Source of the DNA: Patescibacteria group bacterium
GTDB lineage: Bacteria > Patescibacteriota > Patescibacteriia > UM-FILTER-42-10
Assembly: GCA_018825385.1 (NCBI GenBank)
Contig: JAHJEX010000054.1
Coordinates: forward strand, 1-39,872
Direction of reading: 5' to 3'
DNA length: 39,872 nt
The notes below the pieces were generated by a model. It was given only the letters and a program-made list of their open reading frames with translations, ran no database searches and was not told the origin of the DNA. Within the stretch, counting starts at the first letter, position 1. Each line of letters begins with the position of its first letter. Below, one piece after another: positions 9,976-17,801 of this stretch. Made by a program: the position numbers and the translations under genes.

Positions 9976-10929
9976 TTAAAATTTTTCTGCTAATATATTT
10001 TTTATTATGACCCTTCTTCTATTAAATTCAATGCGCTTAATTTTACCGAATACTAATTGTAGAAATGAAATCAATAAGTGCACTATAAATCTGACAAAGA
10101 ATCCTACTTTTAAAACTATGTAATCAAAATATAGTTTATGCTTTCTAAAAAACTTTAACGAAGAAATGCAGTAGTTTCTACTATAATTATAAAAATCAAG
10201 TTTATTTAATGACTGTTGTTTAATGTGATAAAAGGGGATATCAGCTTTATACAATATTTTCTTTCCTAGTTTTTCAATTCTGTAGGATAGATCAACATCA
10301 TTATAAAATAAGGGAAAATTACGTTCATCAAACAAGTATTGCAATTTATCAATCAATTTTCTGTTCATTATTATGACTGCACCAGGCGCCTGTTCAATAT
10401 AAAAGTCTTTCTGAAAGTCCTTATTTAAAGATAGATACGCCTTAACATTAGGCAAAAGCCTCAAAATACTAAGTTGCCTTGAAAGACCAGTAGCTAATAA
10501 TGTGAAAGCAGAGGGAAAGCTGCGATACATGGTGTTTTGCACTGTGCCATCTAGATTAATCAGTTTGCCAGTCATAACTTGCTGATTTTTTTGCATCATG
10601 AAATCTAGCAGCCTATCGATTGACCCTTCTGGAACAATTATGTCGGGGTTCAGCAATAGAATATATTTTCCCTTAGATGCTTTGTATGCCTGATTATTGC
10701 CACCAGCAAAATAATTGTTTGAATTATTCCTTATCAGCTTAATATGAGAATACTTATTTTCAATCAATTCGGGCGATCCATCAGCAGAATTATTGTCAAC
10801 GACAATTATTTCATAACTATGACGATTTATAGTCTGTATTAAAGATTCGAGGCATTTAATGATAATATCTCGGCAATTCCAGTTTACTATTAATATTGAT
10901 AATTCAGTTTCTTTAGGAGCTGTGTTCAT
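9976..10929 (-). CDS. glycosyltransferase family 2, WbbL/rhamnosyltransferase-like
   Basis: ORF; LSILIVNWNCRDIIIKCLESL, VVDNNSADGSPELI, FAGGNNQAY, LLLNPDI; typical of WbbL-type proteins. Confidence 0.85.
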   Translation of the reverse strand: MNTAPKETELSILIVNWNCRDIIIKCLESLIQTINRHSYEIIVVDNNSADGSPELIENKYSHIKLIRNNSNNYFAGGNNQAYKASKGKYILLLNPDIIVPEGSIDRLLDFMMQKNQQVMTGKLINLDGTVQNTMYRSFPSAFTLLATGLSRQLSILRLLPNVKAYLSLNKDFQKDFYIEQAPGAVIIMNRKLIDKLQYLFDERNFPLFYNDVDLSYRIEKLGKKILYKADIPFYHIKQQSLNKLDFYNYSRNYCISSLKFFRKHKLYFDYIVLKVGFFVRFIVHLLISFLQLVFGKIKRIEFNRRRVIIKNILAEKF

Positions 10930-11797
10930 TATTTTTTACTGTTACTACTAATCTAGATGATCTTTTGAATAGATATGGAATCACAGCAAAAGGAAACAAT
11001 AGCGCAGTGAATAACAAGTAATATTTGTAATTCAATCTTGGAAATTTCAATTTAAAGAAATTATATAGTTCATTAACTGTAAATTCGTTTTTGACGGTTG
11101 TTACAAATGAAGGATCGGCAAACAATATTTTGATAGACTTTTCAGAAAAAATATTTAGATGTCTTGGTGCATCAAATACGTAAGTGTGATTTTTAAACCA
11201 CCTTAGAAATAAAAATGTTGAATTAGGAGTCTTAATAAAAATTTGCCCATTGTCATTAATAAATCCTTTAATTTTATTTACAATTTGTTGAGGATGATAA
11301 AAATGTTCTATTACATGACTCATTATGATAAGGTCATATTTTTCCTCAAAAACCAAATCTTCAAAATTGCCTATCTTTATGTCAATTCCTATTTTGGATA
11401 ATGCTTGCATTTCCATCTCGTCAATGTCGGTAGCAGTCACTTTGTACCCTTTCCGAAAAAAATATTTTGAGAAAAGCCCGCTACCTGCGCCTATCTCAAG
11501 TATTCTAAAATCTTTTCTATTTTGTACTTGACTTAGCACTTTATCTATCAATCGTATTGCTAATAGTTTCCTAATTTTATTAAATAATTTGTTCTCGAAT
11601 TTGCTGTAATTTTTAGGATAAACAAATGCTATATCTTTTTGGTTAAATGGATTGCCTAAGAATAAGTTGTCACATTTAGTGCACTTATTAAAATAAAATT
11701 CTCCAGAAATGCAATTGTATGGATCTTTTATACCTGTATAAAATCTTTCTTTAATCTCTCCACTTTTGCAAATGGGACAGTTTAACAAATTTTTCAT
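10913..11797 (-). CDS. SAM-dependent methyltransferase with N-terminal zinc ribbon
   Basis: ORF; CPICKSGE...CTKCDNLF zinc-ribbon cysteines, ILEIGAGSGLFSKYF, DLIIMSHVIEHFYHP. Confidence 0.85.
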   Translation of the reverse strand: MKNLLNCPICKSGEIKERFYTGIKDPYNCISGEFYFNKCTKCDNLFLGNPFNQKDIAFVYPKNYSKFENKLFNKIRKLLAIRLIDKVLSQVQNRKDFRILEIGAGSGLFSKYFFRKGYKVTATDIDEMEMQALSKIGIDIKIGNFEDLVFEEKYDLIIMSHVIEHFYHPQQIVNKIKGFINDNGQIFIKTPNSTFLFLRWFKNHTYVFDAPRHLNIFSEKSIKILFADPSFVTTVKNEFTVNELYNFFKLKFPRLNYKYYLLFTALLFPFAVIPYLFKRSSRLVVTVKNNEHSS

Positions 11798-12819
11798 AAT
11801 TTCAGCATATTTATTTTATTTACCAGATCACTGGTATCTTTATTCCTAACATAAATTCCATTATCTTTTAAAATTCTACGATTTTCAGGTAAATCAAAGC
11901 AAATAACTTTTAATCCCATAGCTATATAATTATACAACTTGGCGTTTGCTTCACCGCTATCCGTAGTTTTTAGGGAAATTGCTATATTGCCTAGCTTCAA
12001 ATAAGCGGGTGCTTGCTCATATGGTATTTTTCCAGTAAAAGTAATTCTATTTAGTATACCAAGTTCTTTTGCAATTCTTTGGCAATCCTTTTCTGGGTAT
12101 CCCATAATTAGAAAATGAAACCTATAATCAGTAGATGCAATCGCATTTAAAAGATAATCAAGTCCTTTATATAGTTGTAGGCCACCTAAATAAGTAATCA
12201 CTATTTTATTTTTTGGAAGGTCCAGTTTTGCTGATTGAACTTGAGAATTAAACAGTGTATCATTGGGAAGATCTTCTTCAACGACAATATTTTTAACTTG
12301 AAAATTATCTAAAAGAATTTTTTTTAATCCTTCATTACTAGCAATTATCTCATCAGATTTTTGTATAATAAATTTCTCTAAGCGATAAACTATCTTAAAT
12401 ACCAGACTATTTTTCTTAATTGTCTTCTGCGTAGTCAATTCACCAGTCAAAGAACCTTGGTTGTCAAAAATTAGTTTTTTTCTAAAAATTATTTTCAGAA
12501 AATATCCAATAAAAGCTCCCTCATATAAGTGAGCATATACGACATCATATTTACCAATCAGCATTTCCTTAATAGCTTTGAACAATAAAAGAAAATCTAA
12601 AAATGGTTTGTAAAAAGAAAAACCGGGCTTTGTTTGATGGTAGCCAGGTACTTTAGATATTCTTTTCGTTTCTACCCCATCCATATCTCTTCCTAATGGA
12701 TAGGTGAGTAATAGGACATTATGTCCAATATCTTGTAAATTAAGATAACTATTCAGTACCCTTATATGACAACCCCGATCGGAAAAAAATGGCGTTGGCG
12801 CCAGCATTAATAGCTTCAT
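11794..12819 (-). CDS. glycosyltransferase family 4
   Basis: ORF; APTPFFSDRGCHIRV N-terminus, IVITYLGGLQLYKGLDYLLNAI, KLYNYIAMGLKVICFDLPENR. Confidence 0.87.
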   Translation of the reverse strand: MKLLMLAPTPFFSDRGCHIRVLNSYLNLQDIGHNVLLLTYPLGRDMDGVETKRISKVPGYHQTKPGFSFYKPFLDFLLLFKAIKEMLIGKYDVVYAHLYEGAFIGYFLKIIFRKKLIFDNQGSLTGELTTQKTIKKNSLVFKIVYRLEKFIIQKSDEIIASNEGLKKILLDNFQVKNIVVEEDLPNDTLFNSQVQSAKLDLPKNKIVITYLGGLQLYKGLDYLLNAIASTDYRFHFLIMGYPEKDCQRIAKELGILNRITFTGKIPYEQAPAYLKLGNIAISLKTTDSGEANAKLYNYIAMGLKVICFDLPENRRILKDNGIYVRNKDTSDLVNKINMLKL

Positions 12820-13802
12820 TAGGATTTAGCATCTGAATTAGCTTCATCATCTTCATACTTATTCTCGATTATTTCCTTTATTGAGTAAGTACTCCTTTTT
12901 TCGTTATAGTATGTCTTAACAGCAATATCTGCCAGCAAACCGGAGATGAAAAGCTGAATCCCTGTTAAAACCAGAAAGACAGCAATTAATGGCCAAATAC
13001 TATTTTGAAGAGCAATTTTACCTAATATTCTTGCCACTGCAAGATACGTTCCTAAAAGCATTCCTAGAGTTCCAGATATGATTCCCAAACCTCCAAATAA
13101 GTGAAGTGGCCTCCCTGAATATTTCCGCCAAAACCAAACTGAAATCATATCGATTAAACCTTTTAATACTCTTTTCCAGTTGTATTTTGTTTTGCCTGTG
13201 GTTCTGGGGCGATGATTGACCTTTATTTCAGCAATTCTAAATCCCAGCCATCGAAGAATCCCAGGAATAAATCGATGAATTTCTCCGTAGAGAGTAAGAT
13301 TTTTAAAGCATTCAGCCTTATACGCTTTTAAAGAGCACCCTGAATCGTGTATTTTGTCATTGATAAAAAATTTTCTCAAAAAATCTGCACCTCGAGAGAA
13401 AAATCTTTTTGAGAAATCATCCTTTCTGTCAATCCTCCAGCCAGAAACCATATCATAACCCTCAGACATCTTTTTAATTAGTTTTGGAATATCTACAGGG
13501 TCGTTTTGGCCATCTCCGTCCATAGTTATGAATATCTCTCCCTCTGCATTCTTGAATCCTGCGTCTAATGCTGCAGTTTGACCGAAATTTTTTCTAAACC
13601 TTATTATCTTTATAGGTGATAGAGAATTAAGTTTTTCAAAAGTTTTGTCGATTGAGCCATCATCAACAAAAATAATTTCATAGGGTTGCTGCATTTTATT
13701 CATCGCGTCTTTGATCTCACTAAAAAGCGGCTGCACTGATTCTTCCTCATTGTAAACCGGAACTATTACAGAGTATTTATATTTTTTCTCAATATCACTC
13801 AT
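12819..13802 (-). CDS. glycosyltransferase family 2, DPM1/GtrB-like with C-terminal transmembrane helices
   Basis: ORF; YSVIVPVYNEEESVQPLFSEI, IIFVDDGSIDKTF, ITMDGDGQNDPVDIPKLI, GCSLKAY, two C-terminal hydrophobic segments. Confidence 0.93.
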   Translation of the reverse strand: MSDIEKKYKYSVIVPVYNEEESVQPLFSEIKDAMNKMQQPYEIIFVDDGSIDKTFEKLNSLSPIKIIRFRKNFGQTAALDAGFKNAEGEIFITMDGDGQNDPVDIPKLIKKMSEGYDMVSGWRIDRKDDFSKRFFSRGADFLRKFFINDKIHDSGCSLKAYKAECFKNLTLYGEIHRFIPGILRWLGFRIAEIKVNHRPRTTGKTKYNWKRVLKGLIDMISVWFWRKYSGRPLHLFGGLGIISGTLGMLLGTYLAVARILGKIALQNSIWPLIAVFLVLTGIQLFISGLLADIAVKTYYNEKRSTYSIKEIIENKYEDDEANSDAKS

Positions 13803-13807
13803 AAGTT

Positions 13808-14761
13808 TTACTTATAGTAGTCTTTATACCAGTTAATAAAATTTTTAATTCCCAATTCCACACTGGTTTTAGGATTGAAGCCAAGCATTTTGTTTGCCTT
13901 CGTTATATCAGCATATGTTTTCACAACGTCGCCAGGCTGAAGCGGCAATAAATTCCTTTTTGCTTCAATTCCAAGCTCTTTTTCAATAACTGAAATGAAG
14001 TATTCAAGCTCAACCGTCTGGGAATTACCAAGATTAAAGATTTCATAATCGTGTGGTTTCTCCAAAGATTGTATTACTCCATCAATAATATCATCTATGT
14101 AGGTAAAATCACGCTGATGCTTTCCATGATTGTAAACATCTATCGGTTCACCGCTAAGGATTTTCTTTGTAAATTTATAATATGCCATATCCGGCCTACC
14201 AAAAGGACCATAAACTGTAAAAAATCTTAGGCCAGTTACATTTAGTTTATATAGGTTGTGATAAACATGTGCAAGCAATTCAGATGACTTCTTTGTGGCC
14301 GCATATACCGAAACAGGGGAGTCTACAGGATCATTTTCAGAAAATGGTACCTTTCTGTTCCCACCGTATACTGAAGACGACGATGCGAATACGAAGTTGC
14401 TGATATCGTTGTCTTTTGACAGCTCCAGTAGGTTTAGTGTGCCTTGGATGTTTACTTCCTGATAGCTAAAAGGATCATTAATCGAGGCTCTTACTCCGGC
14501 CCTGGCTGCTAAATGACAAACTCGATCTATCTTGTATTTCTTGAATATCTTCTTTAAGCCTTCGAAATCACAAATGCTTATTCGATGGACTGGAAAGGTG
14601 TAATCTCCTAAAAACTTTGATATTCTGTCTTCTTTGATTCGCGGGTCATAGTAGTCATTGAAATCATCCACGCAAACTATGCTTTCTCCACTTTCTAACA
14701 GTCTTTTCGATGTGTGAGATCCAATAAAACCTGCGCCACCAGTTACAAGAGTTGTACCCAT
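13808..14761 (-). CDS. NAD-dependent epimerase/dehydratase, UDP-glucuronate 4-epimerase-like
   Basis: ORF; VTGGAGFIGSHTSKRLLE, VDDFNDYYDPRIKEDRI, YAATKKSSE, FTVYGPFGRPDMA. Confidence 0.88.
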   Translation of the reverse strand: MGTTLVTGGAGFIGSHTSKRLLESGESIVCVDDFNDYYDPRIKEDRISKFLGDYTFPVHRISICDFEGLKKIFKKYKIDRVCHLAARAGVRASINDPFSYQEVNIQGTLNLLELSKDNDISNFVFASSSSVYGGNRKVPFSENDPVDSPVSVYAATKKSSELLAHVYHNLYKLNVTGLRFFTVYGPFGRPDMAYYKFTKKILSGEPIDVYNHGKHQRDFTYIDDIIDGVIQSLEKPHDYEIFNLGNSQTVELEYFISVIEKELGIEAKRNLLPLQPGDVVKTYADITKANKMLGFNPKTSVELGIKNFINWYKDYYK

Positions 14762-14794
14762 TATTTATTGATTATTTGGTTAATATACCATGAA

Positions 14795-14823
14795 ATTATA
14801 CTAGATTTTAGCAAATATTACCA
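14795..14823 (-). promoter_or_regulatory. candidate promoter for the minus-strand glycan cluster (TGGTAA-N17-TATAAT)
   Basis: minus-strand TATAAT (plus ATTATA 14795-14800) with weak -35 TGGTAA at 14818-14823, spacer 17. Confidence 0.45.
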
Positions 14824-14825
14824 GC

Positions 14826-14854
14826 TTGTAAAGATGAGCGGAAAATACTATAAT
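14826..14854 (+). promoter_or_regulatory. candidate promoter for the rhamnose operon (TTGTAA-N17-TATAAT)
   Basis: TTGTAA 14826-14831, 17-bp spacer, perfect TATAAT 14849-14854; 48 bp upstream of rfbA. Confidence 0.6.
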
Positions 14855-14901
14855 GCTTAGCGTGTAGGGGCACTTCGTAACCAATTATTCAACATCCGAT
14901 T

Positions 14902-15624
14902 ATGAAAGGAATAATTTTAGCGGGAGGACAAGCAACACGTTTGAGACCACTGACATTGGTAACCAATAAGCATTTGCTACCGGTTTATGATAAGCCAATG
15001 ATTTACTATCCACTATTGACCTTAGCAAATGCCGGGATAAAGGATATTATGGTTATCTCAGGCAAAGGACACGCCGGCCACTTTTTAGAGCTTCTGCGGT
15101 CCGGAGATGAATTTGGTGTGCGATTATCATACGGCGTTCAAGAAGAAGCGGGTGGAATAGCCCAGGCATTAGCGTTGTGCAAGGATTTTTCCGATGAAGA
15201 AAAAATAGCTGTTATATTAGGAGATAACATATTTGAAAAAAACGTTGCAAAGAAAGCGGTTAATGATTTTGAAAAGCAGGAAAAGGGGGCCAAGATTTTC
15301 ATTAAAGAAGTCCCTGACCCAGAGCGCTTTGGTGTTGCGGAAATAAACAGGGACAAAATAATGGGTATTGAAGAAAAACCCAATAAGCCAAAAGGTTCAA
15401 TGGCAGTGGTTGGCTTGTATATGTATGACAATCAAGTGTGGAATGTTATTGAAAATCTTAAGCCGTCTGGTAGAGGTGAACTTGAGATAACCGACGTCAA
15501 TAATTTCTATATTGATCAGGGAATAATGACTTATGAAGTATTGGATGGTTTGTGGACAGATGCTGGCACATTCGATTCCCTGTATAGAGCTAATAAAATT
15601 GTTGCAGAAAGAAATAACCAATAA
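14902..15624 (+). CDS. rfbA: glucose-1-phosphate thymidylyltransferase (short form, 240 aa)
   Basis: ORF; MKGIILAGGQATRLRPLTLVTNKHLLPVYDKPMIYYPL, LGDNIFEKN, GLWTDAGTFDSL. Confidence 0.93.
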   Translation: MKGIILAGGQATRLRPLTLVTNKHLLPVYDKPMIYYPLLTLANAGIKDIMVISGKGHAGHFLELLRSGDEFGVRLSYGVQEEAGGIAQALALCKDFSDEEKIAVILGDNIFEKNVAKKAVNDFEKQEKGAKIFIKEVPDPERFGVAEINRDKIMGIEEKPNKPKGSMAVVGLYMYDNQVWNVIENLKPSGRGELEITDVNNFYIDQGIMTYEVLDGLWTDAGTFDSLYRANKIVAERNNQ

Positions 15625-15628
15625 ATAT

Positions 15629-16108
15629 ATGATCGATGGTGTAATAATAAAGGATCTAATTGTAAGAAAAGATATACCTGATAGAGATGAGGATATATCA
15701 AAACCAGGATTTTTGATGGAGGTTCTGCGTGATGACGATAAACTGCTTACTAAATTTGGCCAGACGACATTTACTGTGGCGTATGAAGGGACAATAAAAG
15801 CTTTTCATTATCATGAAAAGCAAGATGATCTTTGGTTTGTAGCAACCGGCAAGGCAATGATCGTGCTGTATGATTTACGAAAAAACTCTCCCACAAATGG
15901 TGAAACTCAAGTTATATTTGCCGGTAAAGATGATTACAAATTGGTTGTTATACCTATTGGGGTTGCACATGGTTATAAGGTTCTTTCTGATGAACCGGTT
16001 TTGCTTTTTTATCAAACGACCGAGAGTTATGATCCAAAAGATCCAGACGAAAAGCGAATGCCTTACAATGATCCAAAGATTGGGTTTGACTGGAATAAAA
16101 CCCTGTAA
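15629..16108 (+). CDS. rfbC: dTDP-4-dehydrorhamnose 3,5-epimerase-like cupin protein
   Basis: start set at ATG 15629, just after the rfbA stop (the ORF-track start at 15533 lies inside rfbA); KAFHYHEKQDDLWFVATGKAMIVLYDLRKNSPT, IGVAHGYKVLSDEPVLLFYQTTESYDP. Confidence 0.75.
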   Translation: MIDGVIIKDLIVRKDIPDRDEDISKPGFLMEVLRDDDKLLTKFGQTTFTVAYEGTIKAFHYHEKQDDLWFVATGKAMIVLYDLRKNSPTNGETQVIFAGKDDYKLVVIPIGVAHGYKVLSDEPVLLFYQTTESYDPKDPDEKRMPYNDPKIGFDWNKTL

Positions 16109-16113
16109 TTGGC

Positions 16114-16653
16114 ATGAAAAAGATTTGGGATACAACTACATCAGAGACTGCGCTTTCAAATAAGTGGCTTAAAGTTATACACGACAGGTATATTCTGCCC
16201 ACAAAAGAAGAAGGGGATTACTTTTATGTCAAAACAAACGGATCATCAATAGTTGTTCCTGTCATGGATGATCGAAAGATTGTTCTTGTAAAGCAATATA
16301 GATACATAAATAAGAAAGTTTGTGTTGAACTGCCTATGGGAGGTTTAGAAGATAATCAGCTTCCACTGGATGCAGCAAAAGCAGAGTTAGAACAGGAGAC
16401 AGGTTATGTCGCAGAACAGTTTACAAAAATAGGGGATTTTAATCCCTTTACCGGTGTAACAAATGAAGTCTGCAATGTTTACATTGCGAGAGGACTGACA
16501 AAAACTACACAGGCACAAGATAATACTGAAGATATTGAAGTACTTGTTAAAGATCCAGAGGAAGTTGATCAACTTATTAAGGAAGGTAAGATTTGGGATG
16601 GGCAAAGCATAACAGCTTGGTATTTGGCACAAAAATATTTAAAACAGAAATAG
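16114..16653 (+). CDS. Nudix-fold protein (ADP-ribose pyrophosphatase-like) with degenerate Nudix box
   Basis: ORF; ELPMGGLEDNQLPLDAAKAELEQETGY. Confidence 0.82.
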   Translation: MKKIWDTTTSETALSNKWLKVIHDRYILPTKEEGDYFYVKTNGSSIVVPVMDDRKIVLVKQYRYINKKVCVELPMGGLEDNQLPLDAAKAELEQETGYVAEQFTKIGDFNPFTGVTNEVCNVYIARGLTKTTQAQDNTEDIEVLVKDPEEVDQLIKEGKIWDGQSITAWYLAQKYLKQK

Positions 16654-16654
16654 C

Positions 16655-17587
16655 ATGAATATATACATTTCAGGTTCACTTGCTTATGACAGAATTATGG
16701 ATTTTCCAGATTATTTTAGAAATCACGTACTTCCTGAAAAAATACACATTTTAAATGTAAGTTTTTTGATTAATTGTTTGAAAGAAAATTTTGGGGGAAC
16801 GGCAGGAAATATTGCGTATACATTAAAGTTGCTTGGTGATGATCCAAAGATAGTTGGTATTGTAGGAAGAGATTTTAAACCATATCTCGAGTGGCTCAAA
16901 AAAAATAGAATCAGTTCAGACAATATTAAGATAGTGAAATCTGAATTGACCGCAGGTGCATATATAATTACGGATAAAACAAATAATCAAATAACAGCAT
17001 TCCATCCAGGAGCAATGTCACATTCTATTGGAAAATTACCGAAGTTTGGCAAAGGTAGTTTAGTAATAATTTCACCTGGAAATGTTTCTGATATGGTAAA
17101 GATTGCAAAGGAATGTAAGAAGAAAGAAATTCAATATATTTTTGATCCTGGCCAGCAAATACCCGCACTTCCGACAAAGGACCTGAGATATCTTCTGAAT
17201 GGCTCATATATGTTTATTGTGAATGACTATGAATATGCTCTGGTTTCAAAGAGATTGAAGGCCAATAAGTCAAAATTAATGACAATGACTGAGAACATAA
17301 TTGTAACTAGAGGAGAGAAAGGATCAATAACAACCACTAATGACGGAAGCTTCTCTATCAACGCTGTTAAGCCTAGAAAGCTAGTTGATCCGACTGGAGC
17401 GGGGGATGCATTTCGTTCCGGGTTAGTTCATGGTATAATAAAAAAGTACCCAATTAAGAGGGCTGTTCAGCTGGCTACTTTGGTGGCAACATACCCAATT
17501 GAGCGCTATGGTACGCAGGAGCACAAATTTACAAAAAAGGAGATTTCGTTGCGTTTTTATAAAAATTTTAGGGTAAAAATCAGCTAA
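16655..17587 (+). CDS. PfkB-family adenosine kinase (mycobacterial AdoK-like)
   Basis: ORF; SGSLAYDRIMDFPDYF...LPEKIHILNVSFLINCLKENFGGTAGNIAY and HPGAMS resemble mycobacterial AdoK as I recall it; DPTGAGDAFRSG anion-hole motif. Confidence 0.85.
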   Translation: MNIYISGSLAYDRIMDFPDYFRNHVLPEKIHILNVSFLINCLKENFGGTAGNIAYTLKLLGDDPKIVGIVGRDFKPYLEWLKKNRISSDNIKIVKSELTAGAYIITDKTNNQITAFHPGAMSHSIGKLPKFGKGSLVIISPGNVSDMVKIAKECKKKEIQYIFDPGQQIPALPTKDLRYLLNGSYMFIVNDYEYALVSKRLKANKSKLMTMTENIIVTRGEKGSITTTNDGSFSINAVKPRKLVDPTGAGDAFRSGLVHGIIKKYPIKRAVQLATLVATYPIERYGTQEHKFTKKEISLRFYKNFRVKIS

Positions 17588-17606
17588 AAATTAAATTAAG
17601 AGCTCA

Positions 17607-17723
17607 ATGAAGCTATCCTATTTCAAGAAGAGTAATACAATGAAGGTGCTATCTATAGTGCTTGGTCTTGCTATAATAGCTTACCTGGTATTTGGGATCA
17701 TAGCGGTAAAATTAGGAGAATAA
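17607..17723 (+). CDS. putative 38-aa single-pass membrane peptide
   Basis: manual translation MKLSYFKKSNTMKVLSIVLGLAIIAYLVFGIIAVKLGE*; lies in the gap between the adenosine kinase and ahcY. Confidence 0.4.
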   Translation: MKLSYFKKSNTMKVLSIVLGLAIIAYLVFGIIAVKLGE

Positions 17724-17768
17724 AACAAGGAGAACCATAGCTAAAGTAGGGGTAGCTCCTCTGCTTTT
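17722..17768 (+). other. hairpin in the ahcY leader (terminator or attenuator candidate)
   Basis: AAAACAAGGAG pairs with CTCCT-c-TG-c-TTTT (two single-nt bulges); alternative AGCTA/TAGCT stem uses overlapping bases. Confidence 0.35.
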
Positions 17769-17801
17769 GTGTCTTAAAATCATTAATAACTACAATCAAA
17801 G

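Noticed and set aside
15533-15628. N-terminal extension of the rfbC-like ORF from the ORF track
   Set aside because: It overlaps the rfbA coding region in another frame; the ATG at 15629, 5 bp after the rfbA stop, starts the recognisable protein.
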